Assembly: GCA_018435055.1 (NCBI GenBank) | Contig: JAHDOA010000016.1 | Coordinates: 62,001-126,000, forward strand | DNA: 64,000 nucleotides | Reading direction: 5' to 3' | Origin: Pelotomaculum sp. | Lineage (GTDB): Bacteria > Bacillota > Desulfotomaculia > Desulfotomaculales > Pelotomaculaceae | Part shown: one piece after another, positions 1-7,440 of the stretch | How positions within the stretch are numbered: the first letter of the stretch is position 1 | How the letters are laid out: every line of letters begins with the position of its first letter | The notes under the pieces: model-generated | Told to the model about the DNA's origin: nothing | Database searches by the model: none | Seen by the model: the letters and a program-made list of their open reading frames with translations, nothing else | Translations under genes and position numbers: made by a program

Positions 1-456
1 ATCCTGGCCGAAGTAGGCGAAATTCCATTTAAAAACGATAATTATCAAAGGATATTTATGAATTGTCTTGAATTATATAAGAGTCCGGGTTATCGCCCAG
101 AGGGATTGTTCAACATACTGGAGAATAGTGATCAAAATGTGCTAAGTATGCTGTTAACACTGGAAATCCCAGGAGAAGATCCTGTTAATATAATGAAATG
201 CTATATCGATTCTATTAACCGGTGTATGCGCCAGGAGCGGAGGGAAAAGATCCTGGAAGAAATAAAAAATATGGAAAAATCAGACAATAATATGCTAAAT
301 AATGATCTGCTGCGTGAACTTGTTTTCTTAAAAGGTATAGATGAAGCTGAAAAGGCAGGCAATTTAGAACGTGCCGCTGAATTAATGGTTGATTACAGGA
401 AAAATTTTAATATTAAGAACGGGGATCACCGCGTAGAGGGGAGGGATAACATTTGA
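1..456 (+). CDS. dnaG: DNA primase DnaG, C-terminal part (5' end outside window)
   Basis: The reading frame is open from base 1 and gives 151 codons before TGA at 454-456. DnaG makes RNA primers for DNA replication; the piece seen here is the C-terminal, DnaB-helicase-interacting region, rich in short helices (for example [19 protein letters not shown]) with a basic '[12 protein letters not shown]' helix. The catalytic TOPRIM core is outside the window. The stop overlaps the TTG start of rpoD by two bases (TTGA), the usual dnaG-rpoD macromolecular synthesis arrangement and the main reason for the name. The first in-frame ATG at 58 is internal and not the true start. Confidence 0.88.
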   Translation: MLAEVGEIPFKNDNYQRIFMNCLELYKSPGYRPEGLFNILENSDQNVLSMLLTLEIPGEDPVNIMKCYIDSINRCMRQERREKILEEIKNMEKSDNNMLNNDLLRELVFLKGIDEAEKAGNLERAAELMVDYRKNFNIKNGDHRVEGRDNI

Positions 457-1562
457 GCGAAGAGATTGTTTCTGAAGGAGTAAGGGAATTAATTGAAAAG
501 GGAAAAAAGCGCGGTATCCTGACGTACAATGAAATTATGGACGGTCTGCAGGGAATCGACCTTACACCGGAACAGATAGACGAAATTTATGAGAAACTGG
601 CCACTCTGGGCATTGAAGTCGTCCAGGAGACCGCCGACCTTGAGCCAATGGAAAATGCCACACTGGAATCATCAAATGAAGAAACGGAAGCAGAAGCGGA
701 AGCGGAAGTTGATCTGGCGGTGCCTGAAGGTGTCGGTATCGATGATCCCGTGCGCATGTATTTGAAAGAGATAGGCCGCGTGCCTCTTCTAACATCGGAG
801 GAGGAAGTGGACCTGGCCATGCGCATGGAGGCAAATGATGAGGAAGCGAAAAGAAAGCTGGCTGAGGCTAACTTAAGGCTGGTGGTCAGCATCGCCAAAC
901 GTTATGTAGGCAGGGGAATGTTGTTCCTGGACCTGATCCAGGAAGGAAACCTCGGCCTGATCAAGGCTGTGGAAAAATTTGATTACCGTAAGGGATATAA
1001 ATTCAGCACTTACGCTACATGGTGGATCCGCCAGGCGATTACCAGGGCGATAGCGGATCAGGCCAGGACCATCAGAATCCCGGTGCATATGGTCGAAACC
1101 ATAAATAAGCTGATCAGGGTGCAAAGGCAGTTGCTGCAGGAACTGGGACGCGAGCCGAATCCCGAGGAAATTGCCAAAGAGATGAATATTACCGAGGAAA
1201 AAGTCAGAGAAATACAGAAGATAGCCCAGGAGCCGGTATCGTTGGAAACACCGATTGGTGAGGAGGAAGACTCTCACCTGGGTGATTTTATTGAGGACCA
1301 CGATGCCAGAGCGCCCGCCGAGGAAGCTTCTTTTACATTGCTGCGCGAACAGCTGGATGAAGTACTGAAAACGCTGACGGACCGGGAGCAAAAAGTGTTG
1401 CGCCTGCGCTTCGGCCTGGACGACGGCCGCGCCCGCACCCTGGAAGAGGTGGGGCAGAAGTTCGGCGTTACCCGGGAACGGATCAGGCAGATTGAGGCGA
1501 AAACTCTCCGCAAGCTGAGGCATCCCAGCCGCAGCAAAAAATTGAAGGACTATCTGGATTAA
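453..1562 (+). CDS. rpoD: RNA polymerase primary sigma factor (sigma A)
   Basis: This is the housekeeping sigma factor that directs RNA polymerase to -35/-10 promoters. The 369 residues show an N-terminal region 1.1 of about 80 residues, an acidic stretch ([12 protein letters not shown]), region 1.2 ([18 protein letters not shown]), region 2 with the -10 binding helix ([18 protein letters not shown]), region 3, and region 4 with the -35 helix-turn-helix ([20 protein letters not shown]) close to the C-terminus. Length matches Firmicutes SigA. Start is TTG at 453, preceded by a purine-rich GAGGGGAGGG ribosome site at about 436-445 and overlapping the dnaG stop, so translation is probably coupled. 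Confidence 0.97.
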   Translation: MSEEIVSEGVRELIEKGKKRGILTYNEIMDGLQGIDLTPEQIDEIYEKLATLGIEVVQETADLEPMENATLESSNEETEAEAEAEVDLAVPEGVGIDDPVRMYLKEIGRVPLLTSEEEVDLAMRMEANDEEAKRKLAEANLRLVVSIAKRYVGRGMLFLDLIQEGNLGLIKAVEKFDYRKGYKFSTYATWWIRQAITRAIADQARTIRIPVHMVETINKLIRVQRQLLQELGREPNPEEIAKEMNITEEKVREIQKIAQEPVSLETPIGEEEDSHLGDFIEDHDARAPAEEASFTLLREQLDEVLKTLTDREQKVLRLRFGLDDGRARTLEEVGQKFGVTRERIRQIEAKTLRKLRHPSRSKKLKDYLD

Positions 1563-1580
1563 ATTATATGTAATGAATGA

Positions 1581-1609
1581 TTGACGTTGGGCACAAACTA
1601 TCGTATAAT
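1581..1609 (+). promoter_or_regulatory. Sigma-A promoter of the tRNA cluster
   Basis: TTGACG at 1581-1586 and TATAAT at 1604-1609 are separated by 17 bases, an almost perfect vegetative promoter. It lies 18 bases upstream of the first tRNA and behind the rpoD stop, so it most likely drives the four-tRNA operon. Confidence 0.85.
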
Positions 1610-1626
1610 ATCTTTTGTGCCGATGT

Positions 1627-1701
1627 TCCTCGATAGCTCAACGGTAGAGCAACCGGCTGTTAACCGGTAGGTTGTAGGTTCGAATCCTACTCGGGGAGCC
1701 A
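1627..1701 (+). tRNA. tRNA-Asn (GUU)
   Basis: The acceptor stem TCCTCGA pairs with TCGGGGA (one T-G wobble). The anticodon GTT is at 1659-1661 within a C-T-GTT-A-A loop. The T arm contains GGTTCGAATCC and CCA is encoded at 1699-1701. It is first in a run of four tRNAs. Confidence 0.97.
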
Positions 1702-1707
1702 AATTTT

Positions 1708-1782
1708 GGGCCCATAGCTCAACGGTAGAGCATCCGGCTCATAACCGGCTGGTTCCAGGTTCGAATCCTGGTGGGCCCACCA
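1708..1782 (+). tRNA. tRNA with CAU anticodon (Met, or Ile2)
   Basis: The acceptor stem GGGCCCA pairs perfectly with TGGGCCC. The anticodon CAT is at 1740-1742, the T arm contains GGTTCGAATCC, and CCA is encoded. The fully paired acceptor start argues against initiator tRNA. Elongator Met and lysidine-modified Ile2 both carry CAU and cannot be told apart by eye. Confidence 0.92.
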
Positions 1783-1877
1783 TAGCAGAGGTCAGAAGTC
1801 GGAATAAAAAGAATTAGGCACAGCAGAATTCAGCAAGCAGTCTGACATCTGACTTCAGACGACTAACATTCGAAATC

Positions 1878-1953
1878 GGCCCCTTGGTCAAGCGGTCTAA
1901 GACACCGCCCTTTCACGGCGGTAACACGGGTTCGAATCCCGTAGGGGTCACCA
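1878..1953 (+). tRNA. tRNA-Glu (UUC)
   Basis: The acceptor GGCCCCT pairs with AGGGGTC, the anticodon TTC is at 1912-1914, the T arm contains GGTTCGAATCC, and CCA is encoded. It is separated from the previous tRNA by about 95 bases holding an AAGTC/GACTT-rich imperfect palindrome. Confidence 0.96.
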
Positions 1954-1958
1954 TATAA

Positions 1959-2034
<76 letters not shown>

Positions 2035-2040
2035 CTAAAA

Positions 2041-2076
2041 GCAACAGCACCGAAATAACAGGCGCTGTTGTTTTTA
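2041..2076 (+). terminator. Rho-independent terminator of tRNA operon
   Basis: CAACAGC (2042-2048) pairs with GCTGTTG (2064-2070), followed by a T run. It directly follows tRNA-Val and is similar in sequence to the terminator at 37810-37848. Confidence 0.8.
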
Positions 2077-2112
2077 TGTTCAAAAACATAAAAATTTATT
2101 ATACTTTAGTAA

Positions 2113-2403
2113 GTTCTCCTGGCATGGTTTTAGCCAGGAGAACAAAAAACCGCCCGCTATGCGGGTGGGATTCAATGCTTAAGCAAAGAGCAACACCCTT
2201 CTGTTAATCTGTTAAAATGATGATTGTTCAAGCCATCAAAAAACAGAAGAAAGGTGTTGCTTATGGCAGAGAGTTTAGCACATACCAAATGGCTATGCAA
2301 GTATCACATAGTGTTTACCCCTAAGTACAGAAGGAAAATAATATACAACCAGCTACGGGAAGATATAAAGGGGATAATAAAAGATTTATGCAAGTGGAAA
2401 GGC
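2113..2403 (+). mobile_element. IS200/IS605-family left end with truncated transposase
   Basis: A perfect 11-bp hairpin (2113-2123 with 2133-2143) and a short CCCGC-TAT-GCGGG hairpin (about 2153-2165) precede the start of an IS200-type transposase. Single-strand hairpins at the ends, rather than inverted repeats, are typical of this family. The element is cut off after about 47 transposase codons and no right end is visible, so it cannot move by itself. Confidence 0.7.
2190..2260 (+). promoter_or_regulatory. Long stem-loop covering the tnpA ribosome site
   Basis: GCAACACC-CTTCTGTT (2190-2205) pairs with AACAGAAG (2242-2249) and GGTGTTGC (2253-2260). The downstream arm contains the purine-rich ribosome-site region just before the ATG at 2263. 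IS200 mRNAs are known to hide the tnpA ribosome site in a 5' stem-loop; this matches that design in an element that is now broken. Confidence 0.6.
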
Positions 2404-2610
2404 AAGGAGAGTTTCAAATTGGCAAAAGAAATGGGATACACATCCGTGATTCTTGTTGGTGATCCTGCCTTTTACCATAGATTTGGTTTTAAAGCTGCTG
2501 CTAATTTCGGCATCAAACATACACAAAATATTCCTGATGAAAATGTAATGGCGTGTGAATTGGTTCCGGATGCATTGTGTGGAATTAGCGGAATAATTGA
2601 ATGTTGTTGA
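2263..2610 (+). pseudogene. Chimeric ORF: IS200 transposase N-terminus joined to GNAT acetyltransferase C-terminus
   Basis: Residues 1-47 are the start of an IS200/IS605 Y1 transposase TnpA (KYHIVFTPKYRRKIIY is diagnostic). The rest reads as the C-terminal third of a GNAT N-acetyltransferase (VILVGDPAFYHRFGF motif). The join lies near 2401-2407 and happens to be in frame, giving a 115-residue fusion without the HUH motif or catalytic tyrosine of TnpA and without the acetyl-CoA loop of GNAT. I infer an IS insertion into a GNAT gene followed by an internal deletion. A functional fused protein is unlikely, though the frame is intact. ATG at 2263 is the normal TnpA start. Confidence 0.8.
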
Positions 2611-2662
2611 ACCTTATGCAATAAAATTTCCTAAAAATATATCTAAATGATATGATAACTAC

Positions 2663-3586
2663 ATGGGGTCTACTAATACACACATCGAGTATAGGGTAAC
2701 AAACGACAATGATAATCAAAAGGTCTCACAGATACTCAAGAACCGTCTGAAATTTTCCCGTGGTGAAATGCGAAGGATTAAACGCTGTGCCGGACTTATG
2801 GTGAACGATCAAACAGTTCGTTTGAATTCGCTGGTGAAAGAAGGCGATTTAATACGGGTTAATCTTCAGGATGATGACGATCAACCGGTTATACCCCAGG
2901 ATATACCATTGAATATTCTCTTTGAGGATGATCACATCCTGGTAGTGAACAAACCATCCAATATGCTGGTACACCCGCTTTCATATCATGTTCTGAATAC
3001 CCTGGCTAACGGCGTTATTTACCATTGGCAGCAGCAGGGGCACAACAGTAAATTCAGATCGGTCAGCCGGTTGGATAAAGATACTTCCGGAGTTATTTTA
3101 ATCGCCAAAAGCAGTTACATCTGTCATCAACTTTCCGAGCAAATGAAAAACAGCATGTGCCGGAGGGAGTACCTGGCAGTGGTGCATAACAGAATAACTA
3201 TGGATTCTGGAATAATTGATTTTCCTATCGGTCGACCCAATGATAACTCCCTTATCTTTGGAGTAACACCTCAGGGTAAAGAAGCGATCACTTATTTTAC
3301 CGTAATCCAGCGTTTCGCCGGCGGCAGTCTGGTCAAATTGCGGTTAGAAACAGGACGTACCCACCAAATAAGAGTTCATATGAGACATTTCGGCCATCCC
3401 TTAATGGGAGATGATCTATACGGGGGTAGTTTAGATCTGATACATCGTCAGGCTTTACATAGTTGGCATCTGGAGTTTTACCATCCTGTCACAAAGGAAC
3501 ACATGCAACTAGAGGCCCCTCTGCCAGCCGATATAACATCTTTAATTCATAAGTGTTTTCGCTACCCTAAAAAGTCCAAAAGCTGA
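2663..3586 (+). CDS. RluA-family 23S rRNA/tRNA pseudouridine synthase
   Basis: The enzyme isomerises uridine to pseudouridine in RNA. The 307 residues contain an N-terminal S4 RNA-binding domain (about 15-75; LKFSRGEMRRIKRC) and the catalytic domain with the motif SRLDKDTSGVILIAKS near residue 140, where the aspartate of RLDKDTSG is the catalytic residue. Later motifs include ETGRTHQIRVH and GHPLMGDDLYGG. The full family length is present. No clear Shine-Dalgarno precedes the ATG at 2663, so the start is tentative. It stands alone between two mobile elements and could be either an RluD-like housekeeping enzyme or a carried-in paralogue. Confidence 0.9.
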   Translation: MGSTNTHIEYRVTNDNDNQKVSQILKNRLKFSRGEMRRIKRCAGLMVNDQTVRLNSLVKEGDLIRVNLQDDDDQPVIPQDIPLNILFEDDHILVVNKPSNMLVHPLSYHVLNTLANGVIYHWQQQGHNSKFRSVSRLDKDTSGVILIAKSSYICHQLSEQMKNSMCRREYLAVVHNRITMDSGIIDFPIGRPNDNSLIFGVTPQGKEAITYFTVIQRFAGGSLVKLRLETGRTHQIRVHMRHFGHPLMGDDLYGGSLDLIHRQALHSWHLEFYHPVTKEHMQLEAPLPADITSLIHKCFRYPKKSKS

Positions 3587-3617
3587 TGGTATTGCCTGTC
3601 CAGAACATGCTGGATAT

Positions 3618-3702
3618 AATGACCATAAAACAGAAAAGGAAAAGGATGCCTCCTGATCGGTGATCTGTTACAGCAAACCACCAGAGGCATCCATTGGTCA
3701 TT
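3618..3702. repeat. Nested inverted repeat at left flank of the DUF6431/transposase element
   Basis: AATGACC (3618-3624) pairs with GGTCATT (3696-3702) and encloses GGATGCCTC (3644-3652) paired with GAGGCATCC (3684-3692). The second half overlaps a direct repeat TGGTCATTG. It ends three bases before the likely ATG of the first element gene, so it may be an element end, a transcription-regulating structure, or both. Confidence 0.55.
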
Positions 3703-3704
3703 GC

Positions 3705-4261
3705 ATGGTCATTGTAACAAATTATGAACTAATTGAAAATCCACAAACGCATTTTTTCATGTAAAGTGTACAGAATTTATTCCTTGTCCCTGTTGCGGTA
3801 ATAATCTTAAAGTAATCGGGAGCCGCAAACGCAAATCCAAGACAGCATGCGAAGAAAAGGTTTTAATTATTCGCCGGCTAAAGTGTAAAAACTGCAACCG
3901 GATTCATCATGAACTTCCGGACTGCCTGGTGCCATACAAGCGTTACGCAGCCCCAGATATAGAACAGGTGCTTGAAGAGATACAGCCGGTTGAATTAGAT
4001 GCAGACAATGCAACCCTGTACCGGTTAAAAAAATGGTTTCAAAGCCTGGCGCCTTACCTTTTAGGCTGCCTGAGATCAATCTCCTTGCGGCTTGAAATGA
4101 ACACTGTGAAAGAGCCGTCCGTCCTGTCACAGTCTGTACACCAAAGAATTGGACATTATGTTGGCTATAAGCCGGGCTGGCTGGGGAGAATTGTCCGTCC
4201 CGTTGTAAACACAAATTTATGGGTACATACCCGTTCCGCCTTTTTGTCCGCAAACACTTAA
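3705..4261 (+). pseudogene. DUF6431-type zinc-ribbon protein of the element, frameshifted
   Basis: ATG at 3705 opens a frame that stops after 19 codons. The continuation (CPCCG ... CKNCNR, two CxxC pairs typical of a zinc ribbon) lies in the -1 frame up to TAA at 4261 and has no start codon of its own until a GTG at 3929, beyond the zinc ribbon. The switch falls in a run of six T, where the zero frame reads T TTT TTC, a formally slippery heptamer. Restoring the frame gives about 185 residues. Either a one-base indel in the homopolymer or programmed -1 frameshifting would explain this; an indel is simpler. Function is unknown; the protein type accompanies this class of transposase. Confidence 0.65.
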
Positions 4262-4296
4262 GCTAAACTTTAAAAAAAGTCTTAGAGAGGAAGTGT

Positions 4297-5655
4297 TTGC
4301 GCATGAAAGATCAAAAGAAGGCTGAGGAAATTGCTCAAAAACGTGTTGAACTTATTCTACCCTTAATAGAAAAGGGCATTGATCCGGCCTTAGCCCGGGA
4401 AAAAAGAAAAAATATTTGCAAAGAAAGTGGGTTATCCGAAAGAACACTCAGGCGTTATCTGGCCCAGTACCGTGACCAGGGATTTATGGCCCTAAAACCC
4501 AAAGGCAAAGGAAGGTTTGAATCCAAAGCCATTTCCCCGGAACTAATAGAACAGGCCATACTCCTGCGCCGGGAAGTACCCAGCCGCAGCGTCGCACAGA
4601 TCATTCAAATTTTAGAATGGGAAGGCAAAGCTAAGCCAGGTGAGATCAAACGTTCTACCCTGCAGGAAAAACTCTCGGAACGGGGCTACAGCAGCCGGCA
4701 AATGCGGATATATACGGATAAAGGTGTTGCAGCCAGAAGGTTTCAGCACCGTCACCGCAACCAGCTGATTCATTCAGATATTAAGTATGGCCCTTATCTG
4801 CCAATCGGCCCGGGCGGCGCCAAGAAGCAAGTTTTCCTGATCACCTTTTTGGATGACGCAACCCGTTTTGTACTGCATGGCGCTTTTTATCCAACCTTAG
4901 ATCATACAATCGTGGAAGATTGTTTTAGAAACGCCATCCAAAAATGGGGTGCGCCAGAGGCGGTGTATTTCGACAATGGCAAGCAGTACCGCACCAAATG
5001 GATGACCCGAACCTGCTCCAAGCTGGGAATACGCCTGCTTTATGCCCGGCCCTATGCGCCGGAAGCGACCGGTAAGGTTGAAAAGTTTAACCAGACAGTC
5101 GATTCATTCTTAAAGGAATCCGCATTGGAAAAACCAAAAACATTAGAAAAAATAAATGAGTTATTCCAAATCTGGCTTAGTGAATGCTACCAGAATAGAC
5201 CGCATACCGCTTTAAAAGATCAAATGAGTTCTGAAGCAGCCTTTATGGGCGACAGCCATCCCCTGCGCTTTATTGACCCTGATGTTTTGGCCAATGCCTT
5301 TTTACACTGTGAATCGCGCAAGGTAGATAAGTCCGGTTGTATTAGCTTTATGAGCAAAAAATATGAAGTGGGCTTAAACTTTATCGGGCGCACTGTGGAT
5401 GTCATCTATGACCCGGCAAATATCTCCGAGATTACTATTGAATACGAAGGACACGCCCCCTGGAAAGCACATGAACTGGTGATTGGCCGGCGCTGCGGCA
5501 AACGTCCGGGACTACCGGAACACCTGGGAATCCAGCCTGCAGATTCCTCCAGACTGCTAAGCGCAGCCGCATCCAAGAATAAAGAAAGGCAAATCCGGCA
5601 AAACCCTGCTATCTCCTTTCGCAGCGTAGGAAAGGAGGATGGGCATCATGTTTAA
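4297..5655 (+). CDS. DDE integrase-core transposase (Mu/Tn552-like)
   Basis: This is the catalytic recombinase of the element. An N-terminal helix-turn-helix (residues about 10-60; KESGLSERTLRRYLAQY) is followed by a second DNA-binding region and an RNase-H-fold integrase core. The catalytic triad is visible as D in IHSDIKYG, D in YFDNGKQY and E in ATGKVEKFNQ. The C-terminal beta-rich segment (about 340-420) resembles the Mu-type C-terminal domain. It is 452 residues and appears intact. TTG at 4297 sits 6 bases behind AGAGAGG; ATG at 4303 is an alternative. The 3' end overlaps the start of the ATPase gene. Confidence 0.9.
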   Translation: MRMKDQKKAEEIAQKRVELILPLIEKGIDPALAREKRKNICKESGLSERTLRRYLAQYRDQGFMALKPKGKGRFESKAISPELIEQAILLRREVPSRSVAQIIQILEWEGKAKPGEIKRSTLQEKLSERGYSSRQMRIYTDKGVAARRFQHRHRNQLIHSDIKYGPYLPIGPGGAKKQVFLITFLDDATRFVLHGAFYPTLDHTIVEDCFRNAIQKWGAPEAVYFDNGKQYRTKWMTRTCSKLGIRLLYARPYAPEATGKVEKFNQTVDSFLKESALEKPKTLEKINELFQIWLSECYQNRPHTALKDQMSSEAAFMGDSHPLRFIDPDVLANAFLHCESRKVDKSGCISFMSKKYEVGLNFIGRTVDVIYDPANISEITIEYEGHAPWKAHELVIGRRCGKRPGLPEHLGIQPADSSRLLSAAASKNKERQIRQNPAISFRSVGKEDGHHV

Positions 5656-6448
5656 ATCATTTTACAATTTAACCGAAACACCCTTTTCCAGGGATATTCC
5701 AACCCATGAATTATATAAATCAGAGGTATTGGAAGAAACCCTCGGCAGGCTTAAGTACGCTGCAGTCCGCAAATGGTTTGCTGTTATTACCGGGGACTGC
5801 GGGACAGGCAAAACGACCACAATCCGCTACTATGCCCAAACGCTGAACCCGGCTAAATTTAAGGTGCTGTATATTTCAGATTCCAAGCTTACACCACGGC
5901 ATTTTTACAAGGGGCTTTTAGAGCAACTGGGCCATGTTGCAAAATTCTACCGGGGCGACGCCAAACGGCAGCTGCACCGGGAAGTAGATCTGATGCAGGT
6001 GGTTCACCATCAGCAGCCGGTTGTGGTCGTGGATGAAGCCCACCTTCTAGATAAAGAAATGCTGGAGGAAGTCCGGTTTCTCTTAAACATGAACATGGAC
6101 GCCCAAAGCCCGATGGCTCTTATTTTGGTAGGACAGAATGAACTTTGGGAAAAGCTGCAACTGCAGTCCTACGCTGCGATTCGCCAGCGGATTGATCTGC
6201 AGTTAAAACTAAACTACTATGACCGCTCTGAGGTAGGATCCTATATTAAAAAACATTTGGATTATGCCGGAGCCACTCAAGATATCTTCTCGGAGCAGGC
6301 TATTGATGACATCTACCGTTTTTCCAGCGGGACAGCCAGGCTGATTAACAAGGTATGTACCCACGCATTAATGTATGGCGCCCAAAACGGACATCGCATC
6401 ATTGATGACCGCATGGTTAAACGGGTTATTGAAGGTGAATTGTCATGA
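5648..6448 (+). CDS. AAA ATPase of the transposable element (ExeA/TniB-like)
   Basis: It is probably the target-selection or transposase-activating ATPase that works with the DDE transposase, by analogy with MuB, TniB and TnsC. The protein opens with the ExeA-type FYNLTETPFS motif. Walker A GDCGTGKTT and Walker B VVVVDEAH are intact, and a sensor-like ILVGQNEL follows. Start ATG at 5648 lies 9 bases after an excellent AAAGGAGG (5631-5638); ATG 5639 abuts that site and is unlikely. It overlaps the transposase 3' end, implying coupled translation. The stop TGA overlaps an ATG (6445) of the next gene. Confidence 0.9.
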   Translation: MFKSFYNLTETPFSRDIPTHELYKSEVLEETLGRLKYAAVRKWFAVITGDCGTGKTTTIRYYAQTLNPAKFKVLYISDSKLTPRHFYKGLLEQLGHVAKFYRGDAKRQLHREVDLMQVVHHQQPVVVVDEAHLLDKEMLEEVRFLLNMNMDAQSPMALILVGQNELWEKLQLQSYAAIRQRIDLQLKLNYYDRSEVGSYIKKHLDYAGATQDIFSEQAIDDIYRFSSGTARLINKVCTHALMYGAQNGHRIIDDRMVKRVIEGELS

Positions 6449-6695
6449 TTGCAAGCAATTTGAGCCTTAAGGACTACTTTATTAGCACAAATTTCTATGA
6501 CTTGCTGCCATTTCAATCCAGATAGCCCGGGATCTTGGATATGGCCAGGCGGAGATGAGCGAAGCCGTTTGTAAAACCTATGATAAATTCTGCCGGTACC
6601 CGCCTAACAGAAATAGAACAGCCTGGTTTAAAATGGTATTTAGGGAAAAACTCCATGAAGCCAGAAGTGATATTTTAGCGTTTAGGGCAATGTGA
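6445..6695 (+). pseudogene. Small third gene of the element, frameshifted
   Basis: ATG at 6445 overlaps the ATPase stop (ATGA) and encodes MIASNLSLKDYFISTNFYDL before stopping at 6523. The -1 frame then continues from about 6505 with a basic sequence (IARDLGYGQAEMSEAV ... RNRTAWFKMVFREKL) to TGA at 6695. Only the two frames together make a protein of about 80 residues. No slippery heptamer lies in the permitted interval, so this looks like a simple indel. Function is not recognised. Confidence 0.55.
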
Positions 6696-6714
6696 AGATA
6701 AAGTTCGCCTGCAA

Positions 6715-6763
6715 TCTGACGGACAAACTGACCGACTTTATCTCAGTCAGTTTATTCGTCAGA
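6715..6763. repeat. 18-bp imperfect inverted repeat, right flank of the element
   Basis: The arm at 6715-6732 (TCTGACGGACAAACTGAC) and the arm at 6746-6763 match at 16 of 18 positions after reverse complement, with a 13-base loop. It lies 20 bases after the last element gene. It could be a terminator-like or end structure; no T run follows. Confidence 0.5.
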
Positions 6764-7037
6764 CTGTGGACTATTAACACCAGCTATTTCTGGACTTAAT
6801 ACGGTGTCAGCAACACATAAGTTAAAAAATGATGGCTCCTCGCTGTTTTGAGTGGGTAAACATATGTTCGTCTCATTATTCGCAACCGTTTATCGGAGCG
6901 AAGCTGATGTGCCCCTTGGACATTAGAAACACGGGTGAGAGGCTCCATGTCAAGGGCGGTTGACCTGAGATTTTTGAAATGACCCACACGATATAGCGAA
7001 GAACCAAAATGATTATCCTGAAGAATAAATATTATAG
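6764..7037. other. Intergenic decayed sequence
   Basis: No gene with a ribosome site is supported. Frames on both strands are short and overlapping. The stretch joins the transposable element to a truncated gene fragment and is best read as debris between insertions. Confidence 0.4.
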
Positions 7038-7394
7038 GGTATCTTTTCCCATTTATCCATATTAGCTAATAAGAATTGGATTCCATCCAGTAGCTTTTTT
7101 GCCATTGAAAACTGCGCTTTTTTCTTAGATACATTAATAAATCCTGACCTGGACTTAGGCCCAACACATATGCATAATATTACTGCTGATATACCAGGAG
7201 AGTTAGAATACTTGAATTTATTGGATGAAATATTAGCCGTTAGGAGAATTACTCAAAAGGAGTCTGAGTTTTATTGTTTTGAAAAAGTAGCAACCATTGT
7301 TGAAGTTAATTTTAGTAATGAATTAAATGAATGGCTTTATGGAAGTGAATTGGGCTCAATAATAAATATCTTTAATTCACCTTCCACAAAATGA
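7038..7394 (+). pseudogene. 5'-truncated gene fragment of unknown family
   Basis: The frame is open from after TAG at 7035-7037 to TGA at 7394 (118 codons before the stop), but the first in-frame start codon is ATG at 7170 and no Shine-Dalgarno precedes it. The translated piece before that ATG (NWIPSSSFFAIENCAFFLDT) reads as natural protein, so the true start has probably been lost. The remainder (ELEYLNLLDEILAVRRITQK) is acidic and helical. I do not recognise the family. Confidence 0.45.
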
Positions 7395-7440
7395 CAAAGG
7401 AATTAACAAACTTACATAGTCGTTATAATAGATTCACTTC

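Larger units (their letters stand above)
3618..6763 (+). mobile_element. Transposable element: DUF6431 protein, DDE transposase, AAA ATPase, small third gene
   Basis: Four consecutive plus-strand genes with short or overlapping junctions encode a zinc-ribbon DUF6431-type protein, an integrase-core DDE transposase, an ExeA/TniB-like ATPase and a small basic protein. The combination of a DDE transposase and an AAA ATPase recalls the Mu/Tn552/Tn7 (TnsB/TnsC) lineage. Flanking hairpins lie at 3618-3702 and 6715-6763. Exact ends and target duplications could not be defined. The first and last genes are frameshifted, so the copy is probably dead or mobilised only in trans. Confidence 0.7.

Noticed and set aside
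1783-1877. Possible extra tRNA or small RNA between tRNA-Met and tRNA-Glu
   Set aside because: It holds only an imperfect palindrome around AAGTC/GACTT; no cloverleaf or promoter.
6796-6987. Minus-strand frame of 63 codons after the transposable element
   Set aside because: No ribosome site and no family resemblance; best regarded as debris.
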